From Raphanus sativus (Eukaryota; Streptophyta; Magnoliopsida; Brassicales; Brassicaceae), in NCBI RefSeq assembly GCF_000801105.2, contig NC_079513.1, positions 21,358,273-21,422,272 on the forward strand: a stretch of 64,000 nt of DNA, given 5' to 3'. The notes below the pieces were generated by a model. It was given only the letters and a program-made list of their open reading frames with translations. It searched no databases and was not told the origin of the DNA. Positions 20,186-33,300 of this stretch are shown here, piece after piece (position 1 is the first letter of the stretch; every line of letters begins with the position of its first letter). The position numbers and the translations under genes are program-made.

Positions 20186-21641
20186 ATAATTTATTTTTAC
20201 AATCATAATACTTATTTTACCGACAAAAAGGTAAATGAGAAAATAAGGCATTACTGTAGAAAGGATATAAAATCTCAATAAGGTAAAAGAAAATTTCAGA
20301 AGAAAAATCTTGAAATACAGAAAAAGTAGATACTAAGTTATGATAAAAGCAGAGAATAGATAGGGGACCGTAACAGCTTCATCAAACCCAAAATAATTCG
20401 TAAAACAACTGAAATGAATTTATGAAATGCGGCTACAATTTTCCAACTTGCGGAAAAAAAAAGAATGAAAAAAAGCCAAGGCTTATATTATTGTGATTAT
20501 TATTGCAATATATGTCTCCAAAAGAAAGAAACAAACACAGTATACTGCAGTGCGTGTGTACAGCCTATATAGTAACTGACTAACTGTAGGCTTGAGCCTG
20601 TTATGTTCGTTATAACCAATTAAATCGTTGGGATTATTTTATTTGTTAAATATTTTTCATTACTGACGGTTGAGAAATAGAAAATGGATATGCAAAATTC
20701 ACGTGAAACGATCGAACATGGTCCAAGTCAAAATAAAAAAAATTAAGAATTTTTAAAACTAAATATAAATTATGATATAAAATTTTAAATTTTTAGATAT
20801 AATTCTAAAATTATAGTTTATAATTTCCAAAAAAGGTTATAGTTAAAACTATATATTTTTAAAAGTATTCAACTACATTGTTAAATATACTATTAATATT
20901 TTTTGAACAGAGTCCGTAAATAATTTGAGATGAAGACATGAAGATATGAAGACTAACTTGCAGCAAAACAACAGTTTACTATATATGTATAGTATCCTAG
21001 ATTTGGTTAGTCCGGTTACAAAAGACTTGTTTAATTTAAGTTCAAGCGAAACTAATAAAGTTGTATAGAAATCATAGTGTTATATAAACTTTGAATAAAC
21101 TATAACAGGGTTGGTCCTAAGATTTAGGATGTTATAGGCAATTTAAAAAAGATTTCAACTAAATTTCTTCTTTTTTTTATAAATTTGAGAGTCTAGAAAG
21201 ATTTTGTGAGAGCCTTTGTCTATATAATGTTTTCAAAAATAAATTTTAGAGGTTTGGCAAATGTTTCACTTAGTATTCCCTAAGACCGGTGATGATGACC
21301 AAAACAACATTACACTCTAGCTAGCTAATAGCCTCAGCTTCTGTAGAAATTAGCAAAAGGGCTATGTAACCTAATTAAAGCTGAGACAATTAAAAGTATA
21401 TTTACCTTTACCAATAGTACTAATTAGTATGTAATATTTTTTGGTAACAAGGGCTAGTAGAATTTGTTTTGGTCATATACGTTATCCAACGTTTATATAT
21501 TATTTTGGGATCTATTTAGACAAGTAATAAATTAATAGAAAATATTAGAAAAAGAAAAGTGCATTTCATTTACTTTGCTATGATCTGCCCGGTAGAATTA
21601 GGAGCAGAAAAACTTGGAACTGGTTGGAAGTAATTAAGAAA

Positions 21642-21669
21642 GGGGGAAGGGGGGGAAGGGGGGGGGGGG
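21642..21669 (+). repeat. G-rich tract, G-quadruplex candidate
   Basis: Runs of 5, 7 and 12 G separated by AA. It can supply four or more G-triplets with short loops. It is not near a host gene start. Confidence 0.5.
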
Positions 21670-22401
21670 AAGTAAATTACTAGACAATGAATTTCATATA
21701 CACAAGTGCTCTTGTTTGCTTTGTTTGGAAATGACACTAACAACAGGTGCGTATATGAATATTTGTACATGCAAATATATAAAAACGTTAATCATGCATG
21801 AACGGTGCTTATATTAAAAGTTTAGATGTCGATGTGTTTATTATCTATTTCTGGTGGAACCATGCGGCCAGAACATATATTTTATTATGTGTATATATAA
21901 TTAGAAATATATATATCATTTAAATAAATGTTTCTGGTTTTTGTATGAAACTTTAGTGAGACAAAAAATGACAAAAATGACTGTGACAGTCAGATATATA
22001 TTTCAGGCTGTCATTCATAGTCTTTGGAAGGAGAGCAATAGAAGAAGATATGGAGAAAAACCTTCACCATAAGCATTTTTAATCAAGCTGATTAATAAAA
22101 CAGTGAAGAACAAGGTTACCATTGTTCAGAGAAATAGAGATAGAGGTCTTGAAGGAGGGTTAGTATACTGGTTCTCAACGAGACAGAGATGAAAAGAGGA
22201 TGAGGTGAAGAAGTTTTGAAATTTTGGAGTAAAGAAAATAAAAAATAGATTCAGTTTAAATAAGTTATAAGTTCCTAGGAAGCACATTGATGTAAAAGGG
22301 TTTTTTTTTAAAATTAAATTTAACAGTCAATTAAAAAATAAAAAACAAACAATGTGAGCGTCTGTTGCAAGGGTTGTATGATGAGCCTATACCTAAGAGG
22401 C

Positions 22402-23344
22402 TAAGACCATTTACAATGACATGTTGAATTAAACTGTTGAATTGCTTGCAGAACCTGTTGAAAAAATTGGATGCGTTATATGTGTTATTTGGTGTTGAAT
22501 TTTTTCAAGAGGTTGAAACCACAAAACTGGGGTCCACAAAAATGTATTCTGCTTTCTTATTGGCTATTATTGATAATAAAGAAATTTTTGTATTCACTTT
22601 TATTGTTTTAAGTAATTTATTCTACATAGATTAATTTATTTCTTTTATTATTTTCTATAAGGATTCTTTATTTTATGAGCTACAAAGAGAGACTAGTTTT
22701 ATATAATTTGGACATATACAAAATATCATAAGTTTTCAGTATTTTCAATAATTTTTTTTTATATTTTTAATACTTTTTGTAAATCATATCACAGATTTTC
22801 AATTCTAACTATTTTGATTTAAATTAATAATTATTTTATTTTAGTAGTTTTTATGTCTCTATCTGTTATTGTTTAGTTACTAAATATTAAAATATTAAAT
22901 ATGAAATAAAAATAAATATTTAGTAATGATGTGGAAAAAAAAAGTGAATGACATAGAATGGTAAAAATGAGAAATAGGGTGTTGAAAAAACTCAACCAAT
23001 GTACATAGGCTGTAACTGGTTATTCCTAAAAGGAATACATGGAATAAAAGGAATGATTATATAATGGAAAAAATGGAATGGTAAATAAAATGGAATAAAA
23101 AACTTAAATTGCTATGAAATTGGAATTCCAATCATTCCACACATTCACCAGACTTTTTAGTATGGAACAAATGGAATAGATTTTACAAAGAATTTGTTTT
23201 TAGGTTTTATTCCATTTTTGGAATATGTGGAATTGGTTTCAAAAAGTATTCCATGTAACTGGTAAATATTTTTGGGAACTCTATGGAACGATGCATTGCA
23301 AACAATTCCATTCCATAATTTAGCATTCCAGTTGCAGCCATAGT
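22402..23344. mobile_element. composite DNA-transposon insertion with 9-bp target duplication
   Basis: CTAAGAGGC is present at 22393-22401 and 23345-23353. The right part (about 23008-23344) has inverted ends GGCTGTAACTGG / CCAGTTGCAGCC and many GGAAT/ATTCC words, so it looks like a separate MITE. The left part (22402-23007) has weak inverted ends. No transposase. Confidence 0.5.
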
Positions 23345-25443
23345 CTAAGAGGCCAGCTCACTTGAGGCTTTCACGTTTGTCAATTTCTAAATGTGTCCTT
23401 CCATCTTTTAAACAAACTAAATCACTGATTCTAATAGAGAAACTTGATACTGATTCTGATCTTCCGGAAACTACATTATGAAAAAAAACTAAACGACATA
23501 CAATATTGGTGCTCTATAAAGCCGTCAAACGAAAAACATAGATTCGAAAGATTAGGTTCCAAAAAACGTTTTATTAGTTTGACGTCAAGCTACTATACAT
23601 CAAACGTAGTATGTATATCATATTATGAAAATTATCTTCTATTGAGTGTCAACCATTTTCCTTTCTAGTGTATTCCATACTTAAATATTTAAACGACAAA
23701 CAAGTTCTCTCCAAAATATCTGCACTGGTGTGGTGACCAGAGTACCATATATTAATATCTAATTAGAGAGTTTGTTAAAAAAGTTAAGAGACTTAAGTAA
23801 AGTTTCTAATTTCTAAGAAATTTATTAATTAAATATTAATATAATTGGTAAAATATTTTCATGAGAGATTCACCAATAGGGATAATCTCTTGAGCTAACT
23901 ACTACGCTTTTGTAAAGACAATAGTGACTGTAAGTTCGTTAAATTTAGTGTTTTATTATTACTCTAATTTGTAGTATGTTTTGTATTTTCCAGGTTGACA
24001 TTTCTATTGGTTACTATACAAAAGCTTACAAAGTGGGTCAATGAGGTACGGATCTAGTTTTGCTACTCATCATGCCAACTAATAAGTTCGGTTCAAAGTC
24101 TTTGACCAATGTCTCTGTCCATTTGCCAATCTCTGTTCAATACCAAGTTGCGTTAATGTGTTTTTCTGAGTTTTGTTTGAATTTTTACATTTGTTTGTGA
24201 TTGATTATATGAAGATTCCTGAAAGATTTTTTTTTCATTGTAGCCTGTTTCGATCCGAAGTTAGGATCTTCCGGAAAATGTTACACTAACCGGGTGTGTT
24301 GAGTCTTGAGCTTTCTTACTGTTGGCGTGAAGCCAAGGTCATAGGAACGTTTATAAAGCAGAAACAGGAATAAAACTTAAGATTAAAGTTCCTCAAAGTA
24401 ATTTTAAAGGTGAAGGATAAAGAAAAAAAGTTACCTCAAAGTGTAGGAATTTTTATATCAAAACTTAACTAAACCAGTTTTATGGTGACTTTTTCGATAC
24501 TCCAAAAAGGGGAACTAACATATTGAAAATGGTACAAAAGGAAAAAGGATTGAGTTTAACGAACACGGACTCACGTGAGAAGAGAGACATAATGATCCTT
24601 AGCTTCAAATGTTATATAATATACTCGAATTATCACTAACTTAAGATATCCTTATCAAGCATGCATTATAAATATAAATATATTATGTGTGCACATATAT
24701 ATAAATCCATACATGCACACATATATAAGATATTGTATGAATATTATGAATCATAATACAAGAACATCCGTGACTATAATCACTCTGTGGATATGTTAAT
24801 TTTAATACAAGATACAATGGAAATCATCATGACTACTGCTACATTGTACGTACTACAAAATATTGTTTCCTTCGGTAAATATGGATACTGGTGGTTAAAT
24901 TGATTATGGACACCGTTATTTTGTCAGAGTCTAATATAATAGTTATAATATTTCATCCAGATTACGTAGATGTTAAGTGAAATCTAAATAATTATGTGTC
25001 GTCAAATTGCTTAACAATACATGTAAGACAAAAAGGCCAATACTTGAACGAGCTATAGTTCTTCTCAAACCGGACTGCGATAAGACAAATACACTTTTCT
25101 TGTTGACTTGTTTTATATACAACTCATATGGAGATTTACGATCACCATGTTATTTATGTGTTAGTCTGGTCGTATTAATTTTCATTTTTGACCAATAGGG
25201 GCATACAATGTAATTAGCCGACAACTATTTTGGTTTTATAATGACGATAGAGTATGTATAGATATATAATATTTATTTTTATCTGGGGTGATCATGATGG
25301 TGTGATCATTCGATATAAAAAGTTTACGGGTGGAGAGATGAACTCCAACTCATATATTAATGTAAAATAAAATAACAAAACAGTGTAATTATATTATTGA
25401 ATAAAATAAACGCAGCTAATATACATATATATATTTAGGGACA

Positions 25444-25488
25444 ATATGATAATCATCATTTTTTTTACCAAAAAAATATGATAATCAT
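25444..25488. repeat. micro-insertion with 13-bp target duplication
   Basis: ATATGATAATCAT at 25444-25456 and 25476-25488; the insert of about 19 bp is T- and A-rich (a T8 run, ACC, then an A-run). Confidence 0.55.
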
Positions 25489-25496
25489 TGGAAACA

Positions 25497-25547
25497 AATA
25501 AGGCGTACGCCAATTTCAAAAAAAAGAAAATAATAATAAGGCGTACG
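25497..25547. repeat. micro-insertion with 13-bp target duplication
   Basis: AATAAGGCGTACG at 25497-25509 and 25535-25547; the 25-bp insert begins CCAATTTC followed by A-rich sequence. Confidence 0.6.
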
Positions 25548-26238
25548 TAGGATGTCTCTATCTCGGCGATAACAGACCAAGTGGTAACCTTATTCAAATC
25601 CTATTGCGACATTGTCCTTTCACGTCACAATAGCGAAAGCCAAATCCATTTAACTACTCTCTTCTACAAAACCAAATCTATCAGTATTTTCGATTTATAT
25701 TAGAGAGAAAAAATATTGTAAATATATATATCGTATTAAATGTGGTTTAAAAGTTAAGGTCTATGTGTGTGCTTAACTATTTTCCACGTAAATTTATTTT
25801 TTTGAAATGTTTCATGTGCACCTACTTTTCTCCGACATTTGACCGAATTTTCAAATAAATTTCTTATACTTTTCACTTGTTATTGTGTCTTTAATAATTA
25901 TACCAACCGGCAAGAAGCCAACAAGCCAACACGACGGAAGAAAAAAGCGACGCCCAAATTTTTCTTTTGCTGCATTAAGTTCGATGATAGTTCTGACTTT
26001 AGACCAAAAGAAAGTTAGAAGATGGTTGAGACAAAAAAAAGTTACAAAACTCAATTACTTTGATAATTGTTCTATTATTGGTATTCTACGCATAATGATA
26101 TGCTGATCGACCCTAACTTTAGAAATGGTGTTAGAAATAGCTGGTCTATGGACTATGGGTCTACCGCATATGTAACTTGTTTTATTTACTGCAACACACA
26201 ACTGGTATATAAACAGATGATGAGATAGGTTGGACTCC

Positions 26239-26277
26239 AGTATATTTGAGTTTTTTTAGTCTCAAAAAGTATATTTG
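26239..26277. repeat. micro-insertion with 10-bp target duplication
   Basis: AGTATATTTG at 26239-26248 and 26268-26277; the 19-bp insert ends CTCAAAA. Confidence 0.45.
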
Positions 26278-27228
26278 TTGATTTTCTGCATGATGCTCAA
26301 TATGTTAAAACCAAAAATAACGTTTAGCAAAAAAAAAAACAAAAGAAGATGATTAAACTGTTTAAACACGAGGATAGTTAAGAAATGAATTTCTACAAAA
26401 TGAAAATAAACATTTTGATAGACAATGAAACAAGACAAATGAAATCAAACGTTTTACCCTTAGACTGCATCAATCTCATTCAGTTGATCATCAAATTTGT
26501 TATCATCAATGGTGTATCCATTACCATTATATGCTTGGATTAGTCGCTATTATGCTGCTCACTATAGCAGTAAATTCTTCAGCCATTTTGGCTTTTTAAA
26601 CAATTTTCCATTAATTCAAAAAAGTTTTATTTATAATATCAATTTTATAATAGTATGAATCAAAGTATAAATCACTTTAGTATTAAAATCCATATTATTA
26701 CTGTGCTAATTTTCTGTAATTGTATGCACACATTTCTATGAGTTAATATTCTTACCAAGCATAAAAGTTAGAACACAACGCCTTCTCTTTTGGTGAAAAG
26801 CCTGCCTGAACGAGAACACAAATAAAACCAAAGCCAAAAGCCATTCACTTCACAGGCCACGACCGTAATTTGCGCCTCATAGTATGACATTGACAAAGAG
26901 AATGCCACTTTAGCTTTTCTAAATTAAATAATTAACAAAACTGAATTGATGCAAATGCTATAAATATTACTTAAAAAAATTAAACACGTTCGTGCAACTA
27001 AGAACACATTTAATTATTGAATAAGAACAAAACACATTTAATTATTGAATAAGAACAAAACTCATTAACTATTTTCCCCACTATTCCTCCAAAAATTGTT
27101 TTACAAGCTCCTGACAAAACTAAATTATTAAATATTAAAAAGCTCATTAAATAAAAACATCAAAATTGTTGTTTGGTCGCACCATACATATTTGCTACGG
27201 TTTCTCTTATTCTCTCTCACTCATGATA

Positions 27229-28275
27229 CTAAACGACCAACAGATCTGATATCAATGAATCATCAAATTCACTGAACACTGAACCAATATCTTTGATACT
27301 GGAAGTAGTAAACTCATCATCTCCAATGTTCATCATACTTTCACCATCCAAGAAAGCATCACCGAAGATATCATTTTCCAAAAATACTTCACCCATTGGT
27401 TGATCGAGCATTGAAAACTCCGGTAGTGATTCGTTGAAATAGTTGTCTAGAAACGAACTATCCAACATAAACGAATCATCTGATTCACCTGAACCGGAAC
27501 TAACCCCGGTATGCCACCAAACCGCATCCGAAATTTCCGGTTCCGGTTTAGCTGATTTAAACGGTTGTTGTATTTCTTCTGATGATTGGAGATTGAGAAC
27601 CGATGTCGGAGACGAAACATGTTGAAAATCTTCAGTTGATTCGGAACAGGACGTTGTTGTCGTCGTAATGTTGCTTTCCGGTTTAACAATAACCGACTGT
27701 TCCGGTTCTGACTCTTCAGGCGGTACAGAGAAGTTGGTTAGAGCGTCCGGTCCACGGAGTCTAATAGCCGCGTTATCGTAAACCAACGCTGCTTCCTCCG
27801 CCGTCTCGAAAGTCCCGAGCCAGAGCCTCCGCTTCTGCTCCGGATCTCGAATCTCCGCCGCCCATTTCCCCCACGGCCGCTGCCTAACGCCGCGGAACTT
27901 CCTCCCGTTTTGTCCCGAGGTGGTCGACACTTTGAGAGCACGGCGGCGATTCGACGCCAACGCCGGAGACGAGAGTCTCTTCCTCTCCTTCGTCGAGACT
28001 CCTCCGGCAACGTCGGTATCGCTGCGTCCTGGCTCGACTCTGATCTCGTTGACGAACCTCCTGACTCGCCGGCGAGGAAAGAGGAAGTCTTCTTGTTCTT
28101 GTTCGTCTTCGTCGCTTGATGAGTCGGTTGCGTAAGGATCGGTCACAGAGACGCGAACGATTTTTACTGAGTCGGGTCGAGTTTCCGGTGACGTTTTGGT
28201 GTATTTGGTGACAGATGTTTTGTGTTCTGAGTACTTTAATGGTCGGAAGTCCATGTACTCTTGTAACTCGTCCAT
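27229..28275 (-). CDS. CRF3: CYTOKININ RESPONSE FACTOR 3-like AP2/ERF transcription factor
   Basis: An intronless, 348-residue nuclear transcription factor of the cytokinin response factor clade. In order: the N-terminal CRF (TEH) domain ([18 protein letters not shown], about 14-31, with [19 protein letters not shown] after it); an acidic stretch; a basic region; one AP2 DNA-binding domain (about 126-183: [35 protein letters not shown]); the CRF-type MAP-kinase site SPTSVL (about 222-227); and an acidic, serine-rich C-terminus likely to activate. The start is the ATG at 28275. Length is close to Arabidopsis CRF3 (about 354). The name rests on the PDV1-CRF3-UBC10 order as well as domain make-up; CRF4 is the closest alternative. 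Confidence 0.92.
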   Translation of the reverse strand: MDELQEYMDFRPLKYSEHKTSVTKYTKTSPETRPDSVKIVRVSVTDPYATDSSSDEDEQEQEDFLFPRRRVRRFVNEIRVEPGRSDTDVAGGVSTKERKRLSSPALASNRRRALKVSTTSGQNGRKFRGVRQRPWGKWAAEIRDPEQKRRLWLGTFETAEEAALVYDNAAIRLRGPDALTNFSVPPEESEPEQSVIVKPESNITTTTTSCSESTEDFQHVSSPTSVLNLQSSEEIQQPFKSAKPEPEISDAVWWHTGVSSGSGESDDSFMLDSSFLDNYFNESLPEFSMLDQPMGEVFLENDIFGDAFLDGESMMNIGDDEFTTSSIKDIGSVFSEFDDSLISDLLVV

Positions 28276-29480
28276 CACAAGTTTTTTTTCCTCTCTCTCA
28301 CAATATTCGCATCAAAATGAAAAGAGAAACAAAATAAAAAGATTTATAAAAGGATGATAAACTTGAGAATCAAGGTAGGTTTCTCGGTTTCTTAGGAAGA
28401 GATTTCGACAGAATCAAAACTAAAAAAAAAACTTGTGAGAGATTTATCACGAGAATTTAATTTAAAAACAAGTGAGAAAATATCGAAAGATTTTGTTTTT
28501 TTTTTTCTGGTGAAAGGAGAGAAAACGTGTTTTGGAAACGCAGTGAAAGACTTCTTCTCAAGCTCACTCTTAACATTCTCATTTATAGCATTGATAGTAG
28601 GAGAGAGAGAATCTAAACTGTAATTATTTTAATATTATAAATCGTTATTTATTTATTTTAATTTCTATATGTTCCACCAGATATTATTCACTAAAACTGA
28701 GGGGTGTTTTCGGAATACGAAGTGAAAAATACGGTACGCCGCATTCATAAGAGCAAGTTGCATGTTAACACATGTCGATATTAGAATATTTGGCCTTTTT
28801 GTTGTTGCTTAGTATGCTGAGTCAGCGCGTGGCTATCAGTCTCGAACTCCGCGATTCTTATCACGTGATACCAAGATACCCGGTCTTGTTTTAACTTTTT
28901 AAAAAACTTTTTATCAGTAATTATATAATAGTAAAAACAATTTAGTTTTTTCGCAACTTGTTTTGTTTTAAATGTTACTAGCTGTTATCACTTCAACAGC
29001 TTTGACCGACATGTATAGGTAAATAATGACGAAGGTCGAGGGTGATTTCGTCTTCCTAAATTCTATTCACCTTGTCACGTACTAATGTTTTTTACTTAAA
29101 TACGGTTTACCAAATTTATAGAAAAATTTAATTAAATGCTCTGTACATAGTTTGGATACATTGTACTGGAATCATATTGTTCCTAAACAAGGAAACAAAT
29201 AAACTTAATTAGTATTGAATAAAATTTTATTTAGGAAGTTATGTATTTATATGTTAGCTAAAATATCATTTTCCTTTTGCAAAAAAATATATTTACCAAA
29301 ATACAGCTATGAAGTAACGTGGCAAGCAACCTAGGATTTGCCGCCATTTATAATTAGTTGTGAGCTATTCCTTGTACTATCTTTTTTAACGCCCCCCCCC
29401 CCACCAGTGCTTTGTCTGCGTGTTTTTCACGCTCTTCTCAAATATTATCTTACTTTAAATATGTTTAGAAGGATTTATTT
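28276..29480. other. CRF3 leader, promoter and upstream DNA
   Basis: Holds the CRF3 5' UTR and promoter (GA-rich stretch near 28600-28615). An 11-base C-run lies at 29392-29402. No other gene seen. Confidence 0.45.
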
Positions 29481-30321
29481 GGTTTTCCTAGTTTTTTTTT
29501 TTGCCATCTAAAAATAATATTACTAAAGCCTTAAAAGGCCAACTAAAAACGAAAAACAACGGCCCAAAGAAATCGAGCCCATACAAAAAGACAAACCTAG
29601 CCTATTGAGCATCGAAACTTCCCGACCCAAGTAAAATTCGTGACCCAACCTCCACCGCACCACGTGTCCAACCCGAAGGATCCAGAACAACGCGTGTCGA
29701 TGGTTGCGCCAACACCAACTCAGCCGAGGAAGTCACCGCCGGGACCATCGGTCGTCTCGCCATCGGAAGCAATAGTCACCGTCTCTGTCTGCAATTAGAA
29801 GTCGCCACTGAAACCAAACCAGATACTTCCCACCGGAAAACACCGGGAACTCAACACGAACACCGAACGCCACTTCCAACAATAGTATCGGAAGTAGAGG
29901 AATTCAGGTTCAACACTTACGCCACAACCTCAGAGAGCATCGTACTCGCGATCTCCTCCAAGCTTGGCCACCAACCTCACACAATCGACCCAACATACAG
30001 TGCGAGCAAATCCAAAGAGACAAAAACCGCCAACCACCACCGTAGAGGGAAACGGCGCGGCCCCAGAGTCGATAAGCCAACCATCCATCTATCATGAGAT
30101 GCGATGCTGGAGATGAAAGCGGCGATGAGAAAGATAAGAGATTCTCCTTATCCCGGAGCCGAGGAAAGCAAAGGAAAAAAGGTCCCTGCGAACCCATGCC
30201 TTCCAATATACGCATGCACCGAAGAAAAATAAAAAAAGACGGAGAAAAACCGGACCGACGGTGGTTAAGAGAGCCAAACCCGTCGATCGGAAACACAAAC
30301 AGCGGCGGTTTTCCTAGTTTT
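29481..30321 (-). mobile_element. retroposon with 15-bp target duplication, no RT
   Basis: GGTTTTCCTAGTTTT is repeated at 29481-29495 and 30307-30321. Between them is an 811-bp insert, GC-richer than its flanks, whose minus strand ends ...GATGGC followed by an A-run (T-run at about 29492-29502). A 128-codon minus-strand frame (30296-29910) has no recognisable domain. It fits a 5'-truncated LINE or a non-autonomous retroposon of the Sadhu kind; I cannot decide between them. Confidence 0.75.
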
Positions 30322-33300
30322 ACTTGGGTTCAAAATATCAAAGCTATTCCTAATTTGTAGGAATTAGAAAAATGTTCTTTCTGTTTTCGTTTGATACAAT
30401 GAGATTTGGTACCCTTTTATTAATTCATGATTGATGTAAAAAGTGCTAGTACTACATCGAATGCACTAAATATATAATCTTATAGTATCAAAATGTAAAT
30501 ATTACAGGTCATTCACAATATTTTTTTTTGTGAAACCGTGATTAAATTTTCTAAAAATGATAAAATTTTATATTTGGGCCATTTTAGTTTCCAATTTTAT
30601 GAATGAAAGAGAAAAAATTCTGTTTGGATATTTGTGTAAAAAAAGAGAGGTAGAAACTAGTTGAACTAGCACCATCTTTTTCTCCATTAATTACTGACAA
30701 AGAGAGATTATTTCTTTTAGAATTTTATCACCTATGATGCTAGGAATGAAAAAAAAGAAGAAGAAATACATGTACATAAACATTTACCGAATAAAATTAT
30801 ATTACTATTTTATTTAGAATATTTGCACTGAATGCCTATAATTTTTGCCATATTTGCACTCTCTATCTTAATCCTTGAGTTCTCCCCCCCCCCCCTTTCA
30901 TCACTATTTCTCCATAATATTTAGGTATTTTTCTAATTACTACATTTTTTTATATTTTCAGCTAATTCACCATTTTCTTTACTCAAATTATTTCTTTACT
31001 TACACTCTTAGTATATTTTAAACTCCACTACATAATTTATTCGAAAATAGAATAGAAAATATAGTATCAACAAAAAATAAAAAAATTATTCTAAAAATGA
31101 AGTGAAATTTTATCTTTTGTTCATACTTCATTTCCCACTCTATTTATAGAGTAAACTATGGTGGAGCAAAATTTTATTTTTGTTCATATTTCATTTATCA
31201 CTCTATTTATGAAGTAAATTATAGAAGGATGGAGATGTCCTTACAAAAAACACTAATATATAGATAGAGAAATCATGTACAAATGAATCGCAAAGATTAG
31301 TAAAGGAATGCAAATTCGATGTATAGTATAAAATGTTTCAGTTAAAACAAACATAGTTTAACCAAAAGTAGCTGAAGTAAACATCTATGCATGACTTGGA
31401 ACATACAAATATCTTCATATTATACATGTTTGTCTCAAGATTTTTGAAAGTATGTTCATATTATACATGTTTGTCTCAATATTTTTGAAAATATGTGATT
31501 TTGATAGGTCATCTATCCAATATGTTTTAAAGAAATTAGGGATCACATTTTATATATTCATAATTGTTTTTAGCTAGAATCATGTTGGAATGAAACATGT
31601 TCTATGTTATGTTGTGTTATATAATACACTCATGAATCATCTTGGTCCAAGAACATTTCTCCTAACCTTTGTATTATGATCAATGTGTGTCCATTCTTTA
31701 TCTTTTTTTATTCTCCCTTCCCTTTTGGAACACATTTATGGAATGCACTAATGTATTTGGAAAACAAAAAAAAATGTTGAGTTGACTGCAAAAATCCAAC
31801 ATATTTTACAATACATATTTGTGTTAGTTTATACGTGTGTTGTATTGTCTCATGTGGATGAGTGAGATAAATAAGTTAATACACATCTCTTTATTCCCAC
31901 AAAAAAGTTTCCAATATATAGAGTTTTTTTTTATATTGAAAGTTCATGTTGCTCTTTACGTGTAAAAAACCATATTCACTATCTTAGAAATTGTATTTAT
32001 ATTAACTTTTTACCGTGAGCTGTGTTATATTGATTGTTTTATTTCGATCTTGTTATCCAAATCACCTTAAGCCTGAGTAACAGAATAACATTTCGTTGTC
32101 AAAATTTTTTTTATCAGAGCATGAAAAGTGAATTATAGAGATCTCAGACTGTAAGGAGCGGCTTCTACATGCTTCCTCAAACCAAAAATCTTCAAATTAC
32201 TTTTTTACATGTTCTCTTCTTCCGATTAACTCTATTTACCCTGCTCCAAAAGTCCCAAAACATAAATGAATATACAAAAACTCTAAATATATTTATGTGT
32301 AAGTTACATGGATTTTTTAAAAAAGGTTAAAACTATTAAAAGCTCAAGATATCAATCTCGTGAGATATGGGTTCTTTAGAGGTTTCATACTTAGGCATTT
32401 GCATTGCATTCGACGTTGACATTTTAAAGAGTGTGTAATAGGATGTAGCAGTGATATTAAATTGTAGGATCATGGAGTTTTGGTTATTTGATTTCTAAGG
32501 TGTTATCTGGTTGTTTTAGGAGAAAGTGGTTTATCAATAGTTTGGCAAGAAAATTCACGTTAAAAATTTTTCATAGAATTTTTATAAACTTAAATGGTTG
32601 TTCCGATTCAAGCCACTTCGATTATTTTACTATTTCAATACATATTAATCTATGTTTGTATATTGTCGTATGCTTCTCTTGTTTAAAGATCATTTTATCG
32701 ACATTTTTTGCCGCCAATAAGTCTTATATCAGATATATATAAACTTTCGGTTAGTCTTGTATATGATTACGTCAATGTATAATACAACAGTTTGATAACA
32801 AAAAAAGGAAATGAAATCAAACTCATTTTCACATCCCTAATTGTTCTAAGTCAGTAATATACTTAGAATATAGTTATCAACTTATCAAATGAAATCAAGT
32901 TCGTTTGTTATGTTGTGGTTGTGTGTTATGACTTTCTTTGCGGATTATGGAAGATGCTTTGAGATGTTTGTGGCGGTTAAATCAACCCGTTTTTCTGTAT
33001 GGTTCCTGGTGGTTTGGAGGTGTGTATAGTTTGAATTATCAAAAATCTTCTTGATAAGAGTATCCAAAAATCTTCATTTTTTTGTCTGCTTAGCACTTGA
33101 TTGATAATAATGGTAACAAGCTCCGACGAGTTCACCGGAAACTAGTTACGCTGGAGACGAGTTGAGAGTTTCTAGAATCCGAGGTAATGAGGAAAATCTA
33201 TATTCCCGAAATATCATTGATGGTTGAGAGCGGCAACTAGTTCCTAAGGATATTAAAAGCTGATTAGCATAATGGATCGGGTTTAACGGGTGGACGAAAC

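Larger units (their letters stand above)
19931..22392. other. intergenic DNA with a G-rich tract
   Basis: No gene seen. It includes the G-rich tract at 21642-21669 and one micro-insertion at 20141-20185. Confidence 0.4.
23354..27228. other. gene-poor intergenic DNA before CRF3
   Basis: No gene or RNA gene that I can support. Contains three micro-insertions (25444-25488, 25497-25547, 26239-26277) and a 31-bp tandem duplication near 27003-27064 containing ACACATTTAATTATTG. Confidence 0.4.

Noticed and set aside
24030..24062. GATCTAGT as a possible Helitron end
   Set aside because: No hairpin stands before the CTAG.
27443..28135. Plus- and minus-strand frames overlapping CRF3
   Set aside because: Antisense or alternate-frame shadows of a clear AP2/ERF gene.
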